A DNA stretch of 64,000 nucleotides from Chrysomallon squamiferum (GCA_012295275.1 CM022678.1:19386640-19450639); one strand, 5' to 3'. Positions 1 through 14,924 are shown, counted from the stretch's first letter. The notes: generated from the sequence alone by a model not told the origin. Program-made: numbers and translations.

Positions 1-189
1 ATAGCAACTGCTACGAAGAAGGAGAAGATGATGATTGTGTGCTTGATATCAGGAGAGACTCACCAAGTCACTGAACTGAATGATTTCAAAACAGGAAAAA
101 CTCCACCAGACGAAGCAGACGACAAAGCTGCAGTGGACTGGCTGCTGGATACTTTTCCACTTCTTGTTAATGCTGACGTCAATTTGTAG
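1..189 (+). CDS. 3' end of an IFIT-like TPR-TIR gene (cut by window edge)
   Basis: The first frame is open from base 1 to a TAG stop at 187-189 and encodes the last 62 residues of the TPR-TIR family found elsewhere in the window. It covers the strand motif KMMIVCL, the loop region and the conserved tail ending FPLLVNADVNL. It differs from the intact paralogue at 30722-33359 by only a few residues, for example CLISG in place of CLKSG. The TIR-like domain core and all TPRs lie outside the window, so whether the gene is intact cannot be judged. The (AAT)n array, ATAAT array and AATAAA that follow are in the same order as behind the other copies. Confidence 0.85.
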   Translation: MATATKKEKMMIVCLISGETHQVTELNDFKTGKTPPDEADDKAAVDWLLDTFPLLVNADVNL

Positions 190-206
190 ATTGTTCGACT
201 TTATTA

Positions 207-211
207 ATGAA

Positions 212-279
<68 letters not shown>

Positions 280-297
280 CAACAACAATAATAATAG
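207..297. repeat. (AAT)n microsatellite in the 3' UTR
   Basis: About 90 bp of AAT units start about 20 bp after the stop codon of the gene end at 1-189. An AAT/ATT array sits at a similar distance behind several other family members, so it is part of the ancestral duplicated unit. Confidence 0.9.
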
Positions 298-650
298 TCA
301 CATGAAGATGATCGGCAACAAAAACAATTATGCTAATAAATGTATTTATATTACGATTCCTTCTCCAAAATGCTTGGACTGGAAATGTTTTCGAGTACTG
401 AATTTTTCAGTTTTAAGAATATGAAACGAAGGTAGGAAAATACGGTGTCTTTCTGAAATCTAAATCTTTTGTTAGATCGTACAGGTATATATAGCTTAAA
501 AATTAAATCTACGTATACAGGTTGTACAGACGGTCTACACTTATTTTAATATATTTTTCAATAACTTTATGGTTGAAATGAAATTTGTGTAATCTAAATT
601 GTAATACAAGAATCATGGCTTATTTGTAATATAATATAGAATCTATAATA

Positions 651-772
651 GAAAATAATATAATATAATATAATATAATATTATATAACATAATATAATA
701 CAATATAATATAATATAATATAATATAATATAATATAATATAATATAATATAATATAATATAATATAATATA
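651..772. repeat. ATAAT pentanucleotide array in the 3' flank
   Basis: About 120 bp of a 5-bp unit (ATAAT/TAATA). The reverse complement (TATTA)n occurs at the equivalent place behind the - strand copies near 30236-30270, 46396-46455, 53000-53050 and 59750-59802, which marks a conserved 3' flank. Confidence 0.9.
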
Positions 773-829
773 TGTTTTTGTGTATTTGTGTGTCTATATA
801 TATATATATATGCAAAGTAATTATGCTTG

Positions 830-835
830 AATAAA
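830..835 (+). promoter_or_regulatory. polyadenylation signal AATAAA of the gene ending at 189
   Basis: AATAAA lies within GCTTGAATAAAATGCTG, about 640 bp after the stop. The same hexamer and surroundings recur behind the other family copies (8834, 30172, 46337, 52954, 59690). Conservation of the context supports it as the real 3' end signal. Confidence 0.6.
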
Positions 836-2249
<1,414 letters not shown>

Positions 2250-2253
2250 CTTT

Positions 2254-2662
2254 ATGTACATTGTAGCTCGTGCAAACAGTGTGGGTTTTCTGCAGAAAGA
2301 GGACGACCGTTCTGCTGAATCAGAATTAATCGAACTGGAAAACCTGGAGGGAGAACTTGACAGAATGCGTGCTGTAGCTGAAGCTGAACTTGCTTACTGC
2401 TACGATAAATTATCAACGGCTTCTTATCCAAAGGCTCTCGAGCTGCACAGAAAAGTAAATGAAAAATATCCAGAAGAACACTACTGAAAATTTGAAGAAG
2501 GTCTAACAGTTAGACGATCTCTGTCCCTTCAAAGCTATTCGTTTCAGTCACGTACCGATATCGTTGAATTCGCTGTTAGATGCTAAGAACTGCTACAGGA
2601 AGTCGGCAGTAAGGGACCAGAACCATTAAATACCATCGCTCATTCCGGGCTTGGGTCATTCT
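2254..2662 (+). pseudogene. fragment of the TPR exon of an IFIT-like TPR-TIR gene
   Basis: An open stretch carries the family sequence from IVARAN through RSAESELIELENLEG to EKYPEEHY. It then meets TGA at 2485-2487, where the paralogues have TGG (EWKFGEG). Homology continues in the same frame through GLTVRRSLS, reaches a TAA in place of the second Cys codon of RCCKLL (at about 2584) and ends near 2662 in a degraded AYAELG motif. There is no acceptor, no N-terminus, and nothing downstream of the first third of the TPR region. The fragment is bounded by (AG)n on the left and unrelated sequence on the right. It is a dead duplicate. Confidence 0.9.
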
Positions 2663-2857
2663 TATGTAATTTTATATCGTATCATTTAACTGAGCGATAG
2701 TGATTGGCAGAAATTGCAGCACTAACATTTAGTAAAAAGAATAAATAAATAATAATAATAATAATATAATAAAATAAAATAAATAAACAAGCAAACAAAA
2801 AAACACAAAAAAACAAAAATCAGTTAGGTGATCGTAGATTCTAAATAGACTGCCTAA

Positions 2858-2936
2858 CCAATCAGACACGACTATTTTCCATGGTGATCACGTGACAACG
2901 ATAATGCAGCAGCCTGGTCACTTGACTCCATAAAAA
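2858..2936 (+). promoter_or_regulatory. promoter-like cluster (CCAAT, CACGTG, TATA-like), gene unknown
   Basis: A CCAAT box (2858-2862), a CACGTG E-box (2889-2894) and a CATAAAAA TATA-like element (2929-2936) lie in promoter order and spacing, followed by GC-rich ACTGGCCGGCC at 2941. AATAAA follows at about 3040. No open reading frame follows, so this could be a solo LTR or an orphan promoter. Motif matches alone are weak evidence. Confidence 0.3.
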
Positions 2937-3567
2937 CAAGACTGGCCGGCCTCAGTGAAAACAAAGGAAGTAAGACTTTATCAAGTTAAATAAGTAAACA
3001 TATTTAGAATTTTAATACCCGTGCGACATATACTGGCAAATAAACAAAGGTGTACATTGTACGTGCATCGTTCAATTTGGATTCGTCTGGAATTTAACTT
3101 GTGGGAGAATCAGTGCTACATTTAGACGTATCTGGACCTAAGCAGTTAAAGTCTTGAAAGTCATCGTTGATGTGAAATTAAATACATCTTGATAACGATA
3201 ACACTTGTTACGGAGAGATGGGTGGACCTTTAGTTTGGATTCAATAAAAAAACAAACACAAAAAAACTTTCAGTTTATACAAGTACACAGCAACATCCAG
3301 TGTTTATCTTATTCTTTTCCTAACTGCACAAAAATTAGTCATATGTACTTTCAGTTTGTTTTATCACGTTCGCGAAACAGCTAAATCTAATAAGCATATA
3401 AAGTTACCATTAAACTATAAATGTACATGGTCAGTGCATTGATATGCACTATTATAGAAATGTTCAAACGAAAAAACACATTCAAAATTATGCTTGGGAT
3501 ATAAAAAAGAAATTTACAAAATTGGATCCTAACGTTTGTTGAAACCAGTACAAATTGGATGGCATTA

Positions 3568-3636
<69 letters not shown>

Positions 3637-3698
3637 GAAAGTAAGAAAAAAATGAGGAACGCCTTGTGATCAGATTGAACTCGATTTCCAAATAAACA

Positions 3699-3741
3699 TA
3701 TATATATATATATATATATATGTCTGTATGTATGTATGTAA

Positions 3742-3781
<40 letters not shown>

Positions 3782-3803
3782 GAGTTTGTATATATATATA
3801 TAT

Positions 3804-3892
<89 letters not shown>
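3699..3892. repeat. compound (AT)n-(TG)n-(AT)n-(AG)n microsatellite
   Basis: Adjacent AT, GT, AT and AG dinucleotide runs. The final (AG)n at about 3809-3892 is in the same orientation as the other + strand (AG)n tracts of the left arm. Confidence 0.9.
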
Positions 3893-3898
<6 letters not shown>

Positions 3899-4174
3899 TA
3901 GGTGTATATATCTATACACACAAAATATAATATATTGAATTCAGGTAGTCAGTATTTTATTGTAATAGCAGTTTGATAATAAAGTGGACTATGTCCTGGC
4001 GTGCACACAGATAAAACGAGGAGGTGTGGTCAGAAATGTGTTTAGATTGTTGTCAGGCGACAGTGTCATAACGTTACCGTATCAGGTGACATCCCTTGTA
4101 GAAGAGATTTCACATTGATTACCTAGTTTCAATGTACCAGTTCTTGGAATTTCAATAACGAAAGCAGTCGGCTG

Positions 4175-4211
<37 letters not shown>

Positions 4212-4434
4212 ACACACACACAACTGGAAATTATTAAGGCGTGGTTTCTCTATGATTAATCATTTTTACTAAATAACTAAATTTCGTACACAATAATATT
4301 TACATTAAAGTATATCTGCTTAGCAAATTACATTTTGAAATATAACAGTTATAAGGAATTATATTAATCAAACACATAAGAAGCAAATAACACAAGACGT
4401 GAAATAAAGCTTAGCAAAGTAAAGATAAAACTTA

Positions 4435-4490
<56 letters not shown>

Positions 4491-4878
4491 AAGAAATAAA
4501 TAATAATAATCAATAGAAATAAAATTAGGAAGGCCTAGAGATCAGACTCATCTCGATTTCCACATAAATATATAATTTTTTTCAAATACTTAATAATTAA
4601 ATTTTAATATTAAGAACTTCACATATTCTATCACAAGAACTCAGTATTTTATTGTATTAGTAATTCAATAATAAAATGAACTATGTCCGGGCACGATACA
4701 GTATAAAGTACAGAGATATGACAAGGATGTGTGGCCTTGAATGTGTTTAGATTGTTGTCATGCCACAAGTTCGTAATATTACCTTATTAGGTGACATCCC
4801 TTATGTAGCTTTCACATCGACTATCTTGTTTTATTGTACCGATTCTTGGAATTTCAATAAGGAAAGTAGACACCTGAT

Positions 4879-4932
<54 letters not shown>

Positions 4933-5681
4933 AAAAGGTGAAGCTATCATAGTTTTTGACTGTTCGTTTGAGAGTAAGGAACATCCAGCGATAACGTGTA
5001 TGTTTGATTTAACATTTGTTATTACTGTATATTTAAGTAATATTTCATTCATTACTTCTGCATTAAAATATAAAATTAATTCATGAATTATGTAGTGATA
5101 TATCTAAGCTAACCACACACAGACGAGAAGCAGATAACACAACACATTAAACCAAATTTCATCTTAGTTCAGAAATAACAGGAGCACGTAAATCGATGCG
5201 AATGTTTACTGAAACCAGTAGGATTTTGATGCCCTAATTGAAATTAAGATTTACAGAAGCCTGAGAGAAAAATATTTTTATTATTAATATTATTATTTTA
5301 TTATTTTATTCTTATACATTTAAAATGTAGACGCAGGTGATTTCGTTGATTATTCTCTGAAGCAAACAAGAAACAGCTGTGCTCGTTTAAAAAGAAAAAG
5401 AAAAAATCCTACTAACAACTGTTTAATAAATATTTCTCATACCTTACGGGTCTCTTTACTCGCTATAGTTATCGAATACACCCGTTTCTCGCTCTATGCT
5501 CTTATACATGGGCTGATAAGGGCGATATGTTTACCTCATGCAGGCTGATAAAGAAGAACTGCTGGAAGTGCTAGATAATTTAGTTTCAAACTAGAAATAC
5601 TTTATTTATTTACTTACTTATTTACGTATGTATCTTAAATTTAAAAAAAAAAAATGTTTTTTTTCTCATTGATTATTGTTA

Positions 5682-5724
<43 letters not shown>

Positions 5725-5862
5725 CTTATTTATTTATTTATTTACTTATTTATTTATTTACTGACTTATTTTATTTTTATTTATTCCTGGGTTTTTGAAA
5801 ACAATTATATTACGTTCCAGAGAAAAGTACAGTGGAGCCAAAGCACAATATTAGTAAAATAT

Positions 5863-5978
<116 letters not shown>

Positions 5979-6122
5979 AACAAAACATTTTCTGATTAAT
6001 TATCATTAATTTAAAAAAAGAAGAACCAAAAGCAATAAATTACACTTCATCATTTTAGGAACACACACTTTTCGATCCCTATTTCTTCACCATCTTCGAA
6101 TTGCTTTCATTTTATTTTTCAG

Positions 6123-8248
6123 CTACAGATGAGGACATTTCCTGCGAACATAGACTGGAATCGTTTCCTCACTCCTTTCATCTTACAGATCTCATGTACT
6201 GCTCAAAACAGCATAGAGAAAAAGTACTTGAAAAGTTACAACGAGAACAAGAAGAAGAGAAACGCAGTTTGATGGAAAGAAATCGAGACGACAATTTTAT
6301 TTCGTTCTTACTGGTTTTGCTAGGAGATCGAGACAAGGCAATCGAGATAAACCTAAAAGTCTGTCGTCGTGACCATACTAACATTGTAGCTCATGCAAAC
6401 CGTGTGCGTTTTCTGCAGAAAGTAGACGACCGTTCTGCTGAATCAGAATTAATCGAACTGGAAAACATGGAGGGAGACCTTGACAGAATGCGTGCTGTAG
6501 CTGAAGCTGAACTTGCTTATTGCTACGCTAGGATCTCGACAGCTTCTTATCCAAAGGCTCTGGAGTTGTATAGAAAAGTAAATCAGAACTATCCGGAAGA
6601 ATACGAATGGAAATTTGGTGAGGGTCTAACACTTAGGCGATCTCTGTCCGCTCAAACCTATTCAATTCAGTGAGGTGTGGATGTCGTTGAATACGCTGTT
6701 AGATGCTGTAAACTGCTACAAGAAGTCGGCAGTAAGGCACTAGAACCATTGAATGCCATGGCGTATGCCGAGCTTGGGCAATTGGCCAAGCGGCTTGAAT
6801 TTAGATGGACACCATTTGAAGACAGAAGGTTCGTAGAGGCGGTGCAAGAACAAATTGAGCTGCTTTCGTGTCAGGAATATTTCCAGAAAGTTCTTGATTT
6901 AGGCAAACGCGTCCCCTTTGTGCTTGCTAGGTGCGGTAAGCATTTCCTATGCTCAAAGCAACTGGATAAAGCTAAGAAACTGTTAGAAGAGTCAGTCAGG
7001 CTTCTGCCTACAGGCAATGCTCTTCATCAGTTGGGAAAAGTTCTTCTGAGAAAATCGAAACATGACAGGAACAGGACAACATTTCAGCGTCCGATAGAAA
7101 CTTTAAAACAGAGCGTTGAAATCACACACGGCGAAAATTTTGATGCGGCACATGACTTGGCTTCCGCTTACATCACTAATAAATCCTTTGAAGATGCTGA
7201 ATCCGTCTTAAGGGATGTAATAGAAGGAGCGGAAAATGATACCAATGCGTTCTATAAAGTTTCTGCTTGAAAGAAATTGTCTAATATCTGTTTTGAAAAA
7301 AGTAAAAATCGGACACTTTCTCCAGGTGAACAGGCTCGGCTCAGGAAAGAAGAAGTAAACTACAAAATTCTTGCTATAGAAGCTTCTGCTTCAGAAGTGC
7401 TGCACAAATATCGCTCTCATTTCAGAACGGTAACTGATTTGCTGAATGAAAGGAATGGTCCGCCTGGAAAAGAAATACCGTGGCAATTTAAAGATGTTTA
7501 CTGCATGCTAAATGAATTCGCACCTTCTCTTCCGATTTATAGGAAAATTCAAACCCGATATCAGGGACCAGAAGACTGGATTGGAATTACACAGGAATAT
7601 CTTGACCGACAAGAATTCGAAAACACCAGACTCTATGTCAATCTGCTGATGGGTACGCTACAAGCTGATGACATTCCTTCTTCTCTTGTCAGTAGAGTTT
7701 ATCTGAAAACAGCACAGCAGATCTTATCAAGAGGCCAGTCTCCGAGTAAAGCTTGGTTTTGTTTCAGAAGGATTTTTACGTTCTATTACAAAACAAACAA
7801 AGAAGATGAAACAAACGGTGCTGATATCATGATCCTCAATGACAAAGACGACTGGCAAACATCTCAGATTACAATGAAGATTCAGAAAGTTCTGGAAGAC
7901 TATACAGGTCTTGAAGTCACGAGGAATGATGAACTTGCCTTTGTAGGAATGAATGAAATCTCTTTCTACAAACGACTGATGCCTCTTGTTCGATGCGTTG
8001 TTGTAGTTGTTAGTTCCGAGACTCCAAACACACACTGGAAAAAGGTAATTGATTTGGCAATAGCAACTGCTACGAAGAAGGAGAAGATGATGATTGTATG
8101 CTTGAAATCACGAGAGACTCACCAAGTCACTGAACTGAACAATTTCAGAACAGGAAAAACTCCACCAGACGATGCAGACGACAAAACTGCAGTGGACTGG
8201 CTGCTGGAAACTTTTCCACTTCTTGTCAATGCTGACGTCAATTTGTAA
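6123..8248 (+). pseudogene. IFIT-like TPR-TIR gene, exon 2 with two in-frame TGA codons, exon 1 missing
   Basis: A TTTTTCAG acceptor ends at 6122 and the exon enters in phase 1 (G|CT ACA GAT). One frame runs 708 codons to TAA at 8246-8248. It covers the N-terminal helix (ESFPHSFHLTDLM), the IFIT-like TPR region, and the TIR-like domain from ADIMILNDKDDW to FPLLVNADVNL. The frame is broken only by TGA at 6671-6673 (Ser/Pro in paralogues) and TGA at 7268-7270 (TGG Trp in the intact paralogue). No frameshift occurs. The first exon expected upstream is absent, replaced by (AG)n. It is most likely a young pseudogene. Readthrough or A-to-I editing of TGA is possible but untested. Confidence 0.85.
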
Positions 8249-8717
8249 ATTTGATAATTTACAAATGCTAAGTAGAAATTCTAATGAACTGCATGAATTG
8301 TAAACAAGAATAATAATAATCATGTTAATGATGATGATGATGATGATGATAATAATAATAATAATTATTATTATTATTTGAAGGTAAACAACAACAACAA
8401 CAGGAACAACACAAATTATACAAATAATTACAATTATATTAAGATCCTTTCTTAAGAAACTGCTAGAAGTGGAAATGGTTTCCATTACTGAAATTTTCAA
8501 TTTTATGAATATTAGTAAATAGTCAGAAAATAAGGTTTATTTTTGAGGAACAAAATAATACATATGTAGAGGTTAGAAAAGAAAAATATAGAGGATGTAT
8601 TGACGGTCTGCAGTTATTTTAATGTTTTTGAATAAATTTGTGCTTGAAATGAAATTTGTGTAATCTAAAGATTCAGAAGGATGATAATAGTTGGATGATA
8701 ATAGTATCACAACTTCT

Positions 8718-8720
<3 letters not shown>

Positions 8721-8796
<76 letters not shown>
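8721..8796. repeat. (AT)n array
   Basis: 76 bp of pure AT in the 3' region, at the position where sister copies have the ATAAT pentamer array. Confidence 0.95.
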
Positions 8797-8798
<2 letters not shown>

Positions 8799-8833
8799 CG
8801 TGTCTATATCTAAATATAAACTAATTATATTTG

Positions 8834-8839
8834 AATAAA
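8834..8839 (+). promoter_or_regulatory. polyadenylation signal AATAAA of the 6123-8248 copy
   Basis: AATAAA in the context TTTGAATAAAATGCTG, about 590 bp after the stop and homologous to the signal at 830-835. Confidence 0.55.
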
Positions 8840-9086
8840 ATGCTGCTTTAGAGTATCCTTGTCTGTTTTTATTGTTTTGGTGTAATTGTGCCTCCAGGTC
8901 AGTGAATTGTGTTAATGATAAAATCTTTGTATGTGAATATTTTTTGGTGATTTTGTTATTTAGAGTTGGAAGTGTAAGCTGTTTTAATTAATTCTATTTT
9001 TAAGTAAAGAGCTTTGTGTGAAGTTACTGTTATCAGGTGAATGTCTACACCGACCTTTTGACCTTTTCATCTTAGTGTTCATTGTA

Positions 9087-9146
<60 letters not shown>

Positions 9147-9719
9147 TAATTTTAATGATTAAACGAAAAAGAAATAGAACAACAGTAAAGGTGACATGAG
9201 GTATGAGAATAACAATAACAAGAACCGTAAAATGTGGCACTTTTGCTACTGCTACTATAACTACTATTACATCATTGACAATAACAACAACAAGAACAGT
9301 AATGAGATAATGAATATAATTTAAATTAGAAAATTTAATTTTCTCGTATTTAGATGCGTTTCTAATTTAAAATATAGAAAAAATATGTAGGACTAAAACA
9401 CTACTACTACTACTACTACTACTATTACTACTATGACTACTGCTGCTATTAACAGTACTACAACTATTGCTGATAATAAAAATTAGCAATGTCGTGATCA
9501 GTCCACTTACAAATCCTGATGATCTGAAAAAATAAAAATAAATAAATAAATAAATAAAATGATATAATTGAACAAATCTAAGTATCAATAGTACTAATGC
9601 GATGAATCAACAATAAATAAATATTAGAAAGATAGATAGATCGCGATCGTCAGATATATAGAGAGATACAGACAAGTTGGTTTGATTGTTTTTTGTAATC
9701 GTTAAAGAAAACCACATGA

Positions 9720-9848
<129 letters not shown>

Positions 9849-9982
9849 GTGTGTGTGCAAAAATACGTATTGAAAAACATATACACCATAGAGAAACAAA
9901 ACAACAGAAGTGTAATTCTTATTTCTTCAATACACATACACATTTTTTCCACTTTTGTTACAAAATAAAAAACAAGATATAA

Positions 9983-10342
9983 TTAACTTAAAATAAAGAT
10001 GAAAGAGAAGAATAAAGAAACGAAGAAAGAATGAAAGACAGAAAAATGAGGAACAGTCTGATACCGATAATTTGAAAATATATTAGACTTTCGTATTCAT
10101 TCATTGACTCATTGTTTCATTTATCTATTATTTAATGTATTCGTTAATTAAACCAATCGTTTATTCTTTAATTAGTTCGTTTCTTCATTCAATTATTCAT
10201 TCTTTCGTTCACTGGTTATATCATTCCGCAGAGGCAGTCTATGACATTAGTACTACTTTACTCACCAGACACAGTCAGCCTCACTTTCAGATTGTTCGTT
10301 TTATCTGCGCTGCCTTGGCAGTCTAAAAATAAGAAAGCAGTC

Positions 10343-10390
<48 letters not shown>

Positions 10391-10758
10391 GCAATAATAA
10401 TAATCGTAATAAGAGACAGAAACAACCAAATTAGTAGCAGTAGTAGGCGCAACAGCACATGCAGTAATAGTTCTCGCAGTAGTAGCTGTAGATTGGTAAT
10501 GGTACTAGTAATATTAGTAGTAGTAGTGATACTACTGGTTGAAGTGGTAGCAGTAGTAATAAGTTAGTTTTATTTTTATACTAATGATCAGCACAGTTCA
10601 TCCTAATTAAGACATTTAAACATCATGAAAATTTAGATCATTCACATAGTAGAAGTAATACAGCAGCAACAACAACAATTGTGAAAAACGTAATAATGAG
10701 AAAAATAACAGTAATAACAATAACAGAGTGACAATAACGAAAACGACAACGATAATAA

Positions 10759-10799
<41 letters not shown>

Positions 10800-11860
10800 A
10801 TAATAATAATAATCATCAATATCGTCATCACTGTCATCATCTTATTGTTTTTCATTTTCTTCTTTTTTTCCTTTTTTCTTATGGTTGTTGCTGCTGAAGC
10901 TGCCGATTTTTAAATGTTCACTTCTTTTATTTTTACATATAAAATAGTTATTTTATTAATAATTATTATTGTTTTGCTATTAATAAATAAATTACTAAAT
11001 CAATCTAGTGTACAATATCCAAACTGTGCGTAATGTTTCTAAAAGAACAGCGAAAACTTACCAATTCGATTCTGTCTAACAAAAAGTATCCTGGAAAAAT
11101 AAATGAATTAATACACCGCGTTGAAAAATAAATAAATAAATAAATAAATAAAATAAACAAATAAATAAAAAGCACACAAAAGGAACCGATGATTATATGA
11201 ATGTAGGCATTTTCATAGATAGGTATGCAAATATTTACGTAAACACAGTAATATTTATTTATTTGAATATAATTACGTCTTTTTGTGTTTATGAATGTAA
11301 ACTAAACGCTTTTGTTTTTTGATTTTTGATTGTTTTGGTCGGTATAATTACTTACACAGAAGTAACCTACTTATTAATTTCAGCTTTTCTTTGAAATATA
11401 TCAAACAAACCCATTTGTTTCGTAAATTCCACTTTTGTTTGTTCACAACATCGAGAGTGGTGTCTATGATACGCGGTGACGTCATAATATTTTGAACATA
11501 TGTTGAAAGATAATTTCCCTTGCTTAGTTGAAGCTCTATTTAGTGTTCCTTATAACTTTTCTTAAATATAAGTGATAGATGAGTGATAACTAAATAGAAA
11601 CAATTTGTTTGATCTAAATAACTGCTACTGATATTTATATTTTTTAGTAGAAACTTGAATTCAGGTTCGAACGAAACAGCGAGTTGTAACAAGAGTTATT
11701 GCCCTTCTCCATTCCGACTATTTCAGGCTGTAAAGACACTGAAATATAAATATAAATATAAACTGAACTAATAATTAAAAAGTTAAAATAATAAAAACAC
11801 ATTACTCTATCTAACATTACACTGAGGGAGATGTTTACTTTTGTTCAACCTTTAAGCTCT
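9983..11860. repeat. duplicated non-coding block (copy 1)
   Basis: Collinear with 21283-22707: the same start (TTAACTTAAAATA), the same ATTCATTCATTGACTCATTG region, and the same conserved TGACGTCA at 11477-11484 (22327-22334 in copy 2). Similarity stops at TTTAAGCTCT near 11860. Copy 2 lacks most of the AAT/TAG arrays at 10343-10404 and 10756-10813. No gene seen. Confidence 0.85.
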
Positions 11861-12799
<939 letters not shown>

Positions 12800-12811
12800 T
12801 ACGCATGCGCA
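12800..12811 (+). promoter_or_regulatory. NRF1-like motif upstream of SMNDC1-like exon 1
   Basis: TACGCATGCGCA matches the core GCATGCGCA of the NRF1 consensus, which is typical of housekeeping promoters. It lies 133 bp before the presumed start codon at 12944, in a stretch with unusually many CpGs for this AT-rich window. Role inferred from motif and position. Confidence 0.4.
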
Positions 12812-12943
12812 TTCAGTTCACTGGTACCCATTTATCACTGCTTGAAAGAAAAGTAAGACACATGTGGAAAAGGAACAAAATCAGACGATACCGGTTTTGA
12901 AACATTATGTTGAAATTTTACATTAGTTTATGCTGGAATCACA

Positions 12944-13497
12944 CTGGCAGACAACGAACAAGAAAATTTGAAGACCTATAAAATCCAGTTACAACAGGTA
13001 ATCAAAAATACACGAACCTCCAGTACGTTCGAAATAATTTTGGTGAAAGAGACTTTGTTATAGCGGTTGTCTCTGTTTCCGATATGGCTATAATATCGTA
13101 TCATCAAAAGTAAATTGTATGAGACTCACACTATTCTCTATTTTGTGTTAATTTGTCATATACATCAATGGACAAGATATAATGACATTTTAATGATTAT
13201 GAATAATTTAGTCCAACTAAATTAAAAAAGAATATTTTAAACTGAATATATCCACATGCATTATGAAAATCAAAATGCTTTATTCGAAATTGCCTCCCCC
13301 CTCCTTTTTTTTCTCATATATATCTGTAGAGTTTGACAATGGAAAAATATTAGTGTATTAGTTACTTGAAAATATAAATTAATTTGAAATTAGATTTGCT
13401 AAAACCCATAAGGGTAACATTTTATTCCTTAACCGAATTGATGAAATGTAACACTTCTTGATGAAAGAACCAGAATTAAAAGGAAAGTTTTCATTTT

Positions 13498-13534
<37 letters not shown>

Positions 13535-13735
13535 TATATGAATAATGAGATATCACACATTATGTTATTTTTGTTAATTCTAATATACTGCTGTACATCT
13601 CATAAATGTTTTGTGTTAAATATTTTTTTTTTTCTTTTCTTAAACAATATTTACATGTTGTGATTTCAGGTTGAGGCCACACTTACCACTGATCCAGAAA
13701 ATGAAGACCTTCTCAAACTGAAGCGAGACCTTCAG
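12944..13735 (+). CDS. SMNDC1: N-terminal two exons of SMNDC1/SPF30-like splicing factor
   Basis: SMNDC1 (SPF30) is a Tudor-domain protein needed for spliceosome assembly in the nucleus. Exon 1 (12944-12997) reads (L/M)ADNEQENLKTYKIQLQQ and ends at CAG|GTAATC. Exon 2 (13670-13735), between TTTCAG and CAG|GTGGGT, reads VEATLTTDP then ENEDLLKLKRDLQ. Both junctions are phase 0. Exon 1 has 18 codons, the same length as human MSEDLAKQLASYKAQLQQ, and exon 2 corresponds to VEAALSGNGENEDLLKLKKDLQ. The codon at the expected Met is CTG (12944-12946), with A at -3 and G at +4; no in-frame ATG occurs back to the upstream TGA. Tudor-domain exons are not found before the gap at 21083, so the gene is partial here or truncated. 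Family match recalled from memory. Confidence 0.65.
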
Positions 13736-14842
13736 GTGGGTTCTCTGCCCTTACCTGACACAGGTTAAGAAAATCTCTTGATATCGAGGTTTTGTAAACT
13801 AATATTATCAAAACATTTGTTCTGGAAAACCCAGTTTAATGTTCACATTTTTACTGCCTAAATATATCATATATTTAAACCGAAATATTAAAATACAACA
13901 TTTTGTTGTCCTTAACTTGCAATATCAGCATTATTTTGAAGCAGAAATTAAATTTTTTAATATTTATTTCTGTAGCAATAGACTTCACTTTCACTAAGGA
14001 AATAGTGTGAAAAAATAAGATCAATATCAAGAAAACTGAAAAAGAAATACAAATACTTAAAATATTTGATCGGTATAATTTTTATAAATAGAGGATTGAG
14101 AATTATTTATATTTTTTTAACCCTTGGTTTGACTGAAATTTTACTGAGCCTGTGTTGGGTAAATTTCTTTTCTGTTTTAAATATTATTACAATTGATTTT
14201 TTTAATTGTGATTTTTACCTCACTGGTTCTTAATGATGTTTATAAAACACCATGTTTATTTATTTGTTTATGGTTTTGTTTTCATTTTCATTTTATTTTT
14301 ATTTCATTCTTTATTTAATTTAAAGCATTGTCAGTGTAGAAGATGGGAAGTTTTAGCAAATTAAGGTTGCTTTTTTATTTTTTATTATTTTTTTTTAACT
14401 TTCATATACTTCAGTATTTTGTGATTTATTTTTGCTCCCATTAAATTATTTTTTTCTTTAATTTCAACCAATGGTAAAATAATTCAGTGAGATTTTATAA
14501 TAAACCACAATGAAAAAATAATCAATATAGAACAAGAATTAACTGCCAAATAGCAGTTTCGTCTTTTAAAACTTATCACAATGAAATACTTTATCATTTC
14601 TCTTGCTTTTATTAGCTGGTTAACAGAATCACTGAAAGGAAGAAATCCCTATTGGAAATGAATCTGAAGATAATGACACATTATATAGAAAAAACAAAAT
14701 AGTACGTATACAGAAAGCAGGAAAGAATTGATTATATTTGTCTGTTTAACATTTTGTTGAGTTTTCTGCCTCAGTGAGAATGAATAGTGAATTATTTATA
14801 TTGTGTTATTATTATTATTGTACATTTTTGTTATGTTTCCAG

Positions 14843-14924
14843 GAGCTCAGGTTGCTACAAGTTTGTTGCAGGAATGGACAAATGATGTCCAAGCCAAGAC
14901 AGTCAACTGGCAGTCACCTCTGCA
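14843..14924 (+). other. candidate exon, product unknown
   Basis: Bounded by TTATGTTTCCAG and a GTATGT donor. 82 bp with two open frames. One reads AQVATSLLQEWTNDVQAK in phase 1; the other reads ELRLLQVCCRNGQ in phase 0, which would follow SMNDC1-like exon 2 in frame. I recognise neither. It could be the next exon of the SMNDC1-like gene or a chance splice pair. Confidence 0.35.

Noticed and set aside
170-186. TGACGTCA (CRE palindrome) at the 3' end of the coding sequence in most copies
   Set aside because: It encodes the conserved Ala-Asp-Val-Asn tail, so coding constraint explains its conservation.
49-424. Open frames of poly-Leu/poly-Asn/poly-Ile
   Set aside because: Translations of (AAT)n arrays; no sequence beyond the repeat suggests a protein. 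The same applies to all poly-Asn, poly-Ile, Leu-Ser, Arg-Glu and Tyr-Ile frames in the window.
5320-5640. Search for exon 1 upstream of the 6123 copy
   Set aside because: No ATGGCTGCG or ATGACTTCG type exon with a GTGAGA donor is present on the + strand between 4500 and 6122.
11655-11690. GGTTCGAAC resembling a tRNA/SINE B box
   Set aside because: No A box at the right distance and no clover-leaf could be drawn; also present in the duplicate at about 22515 as part of the block.
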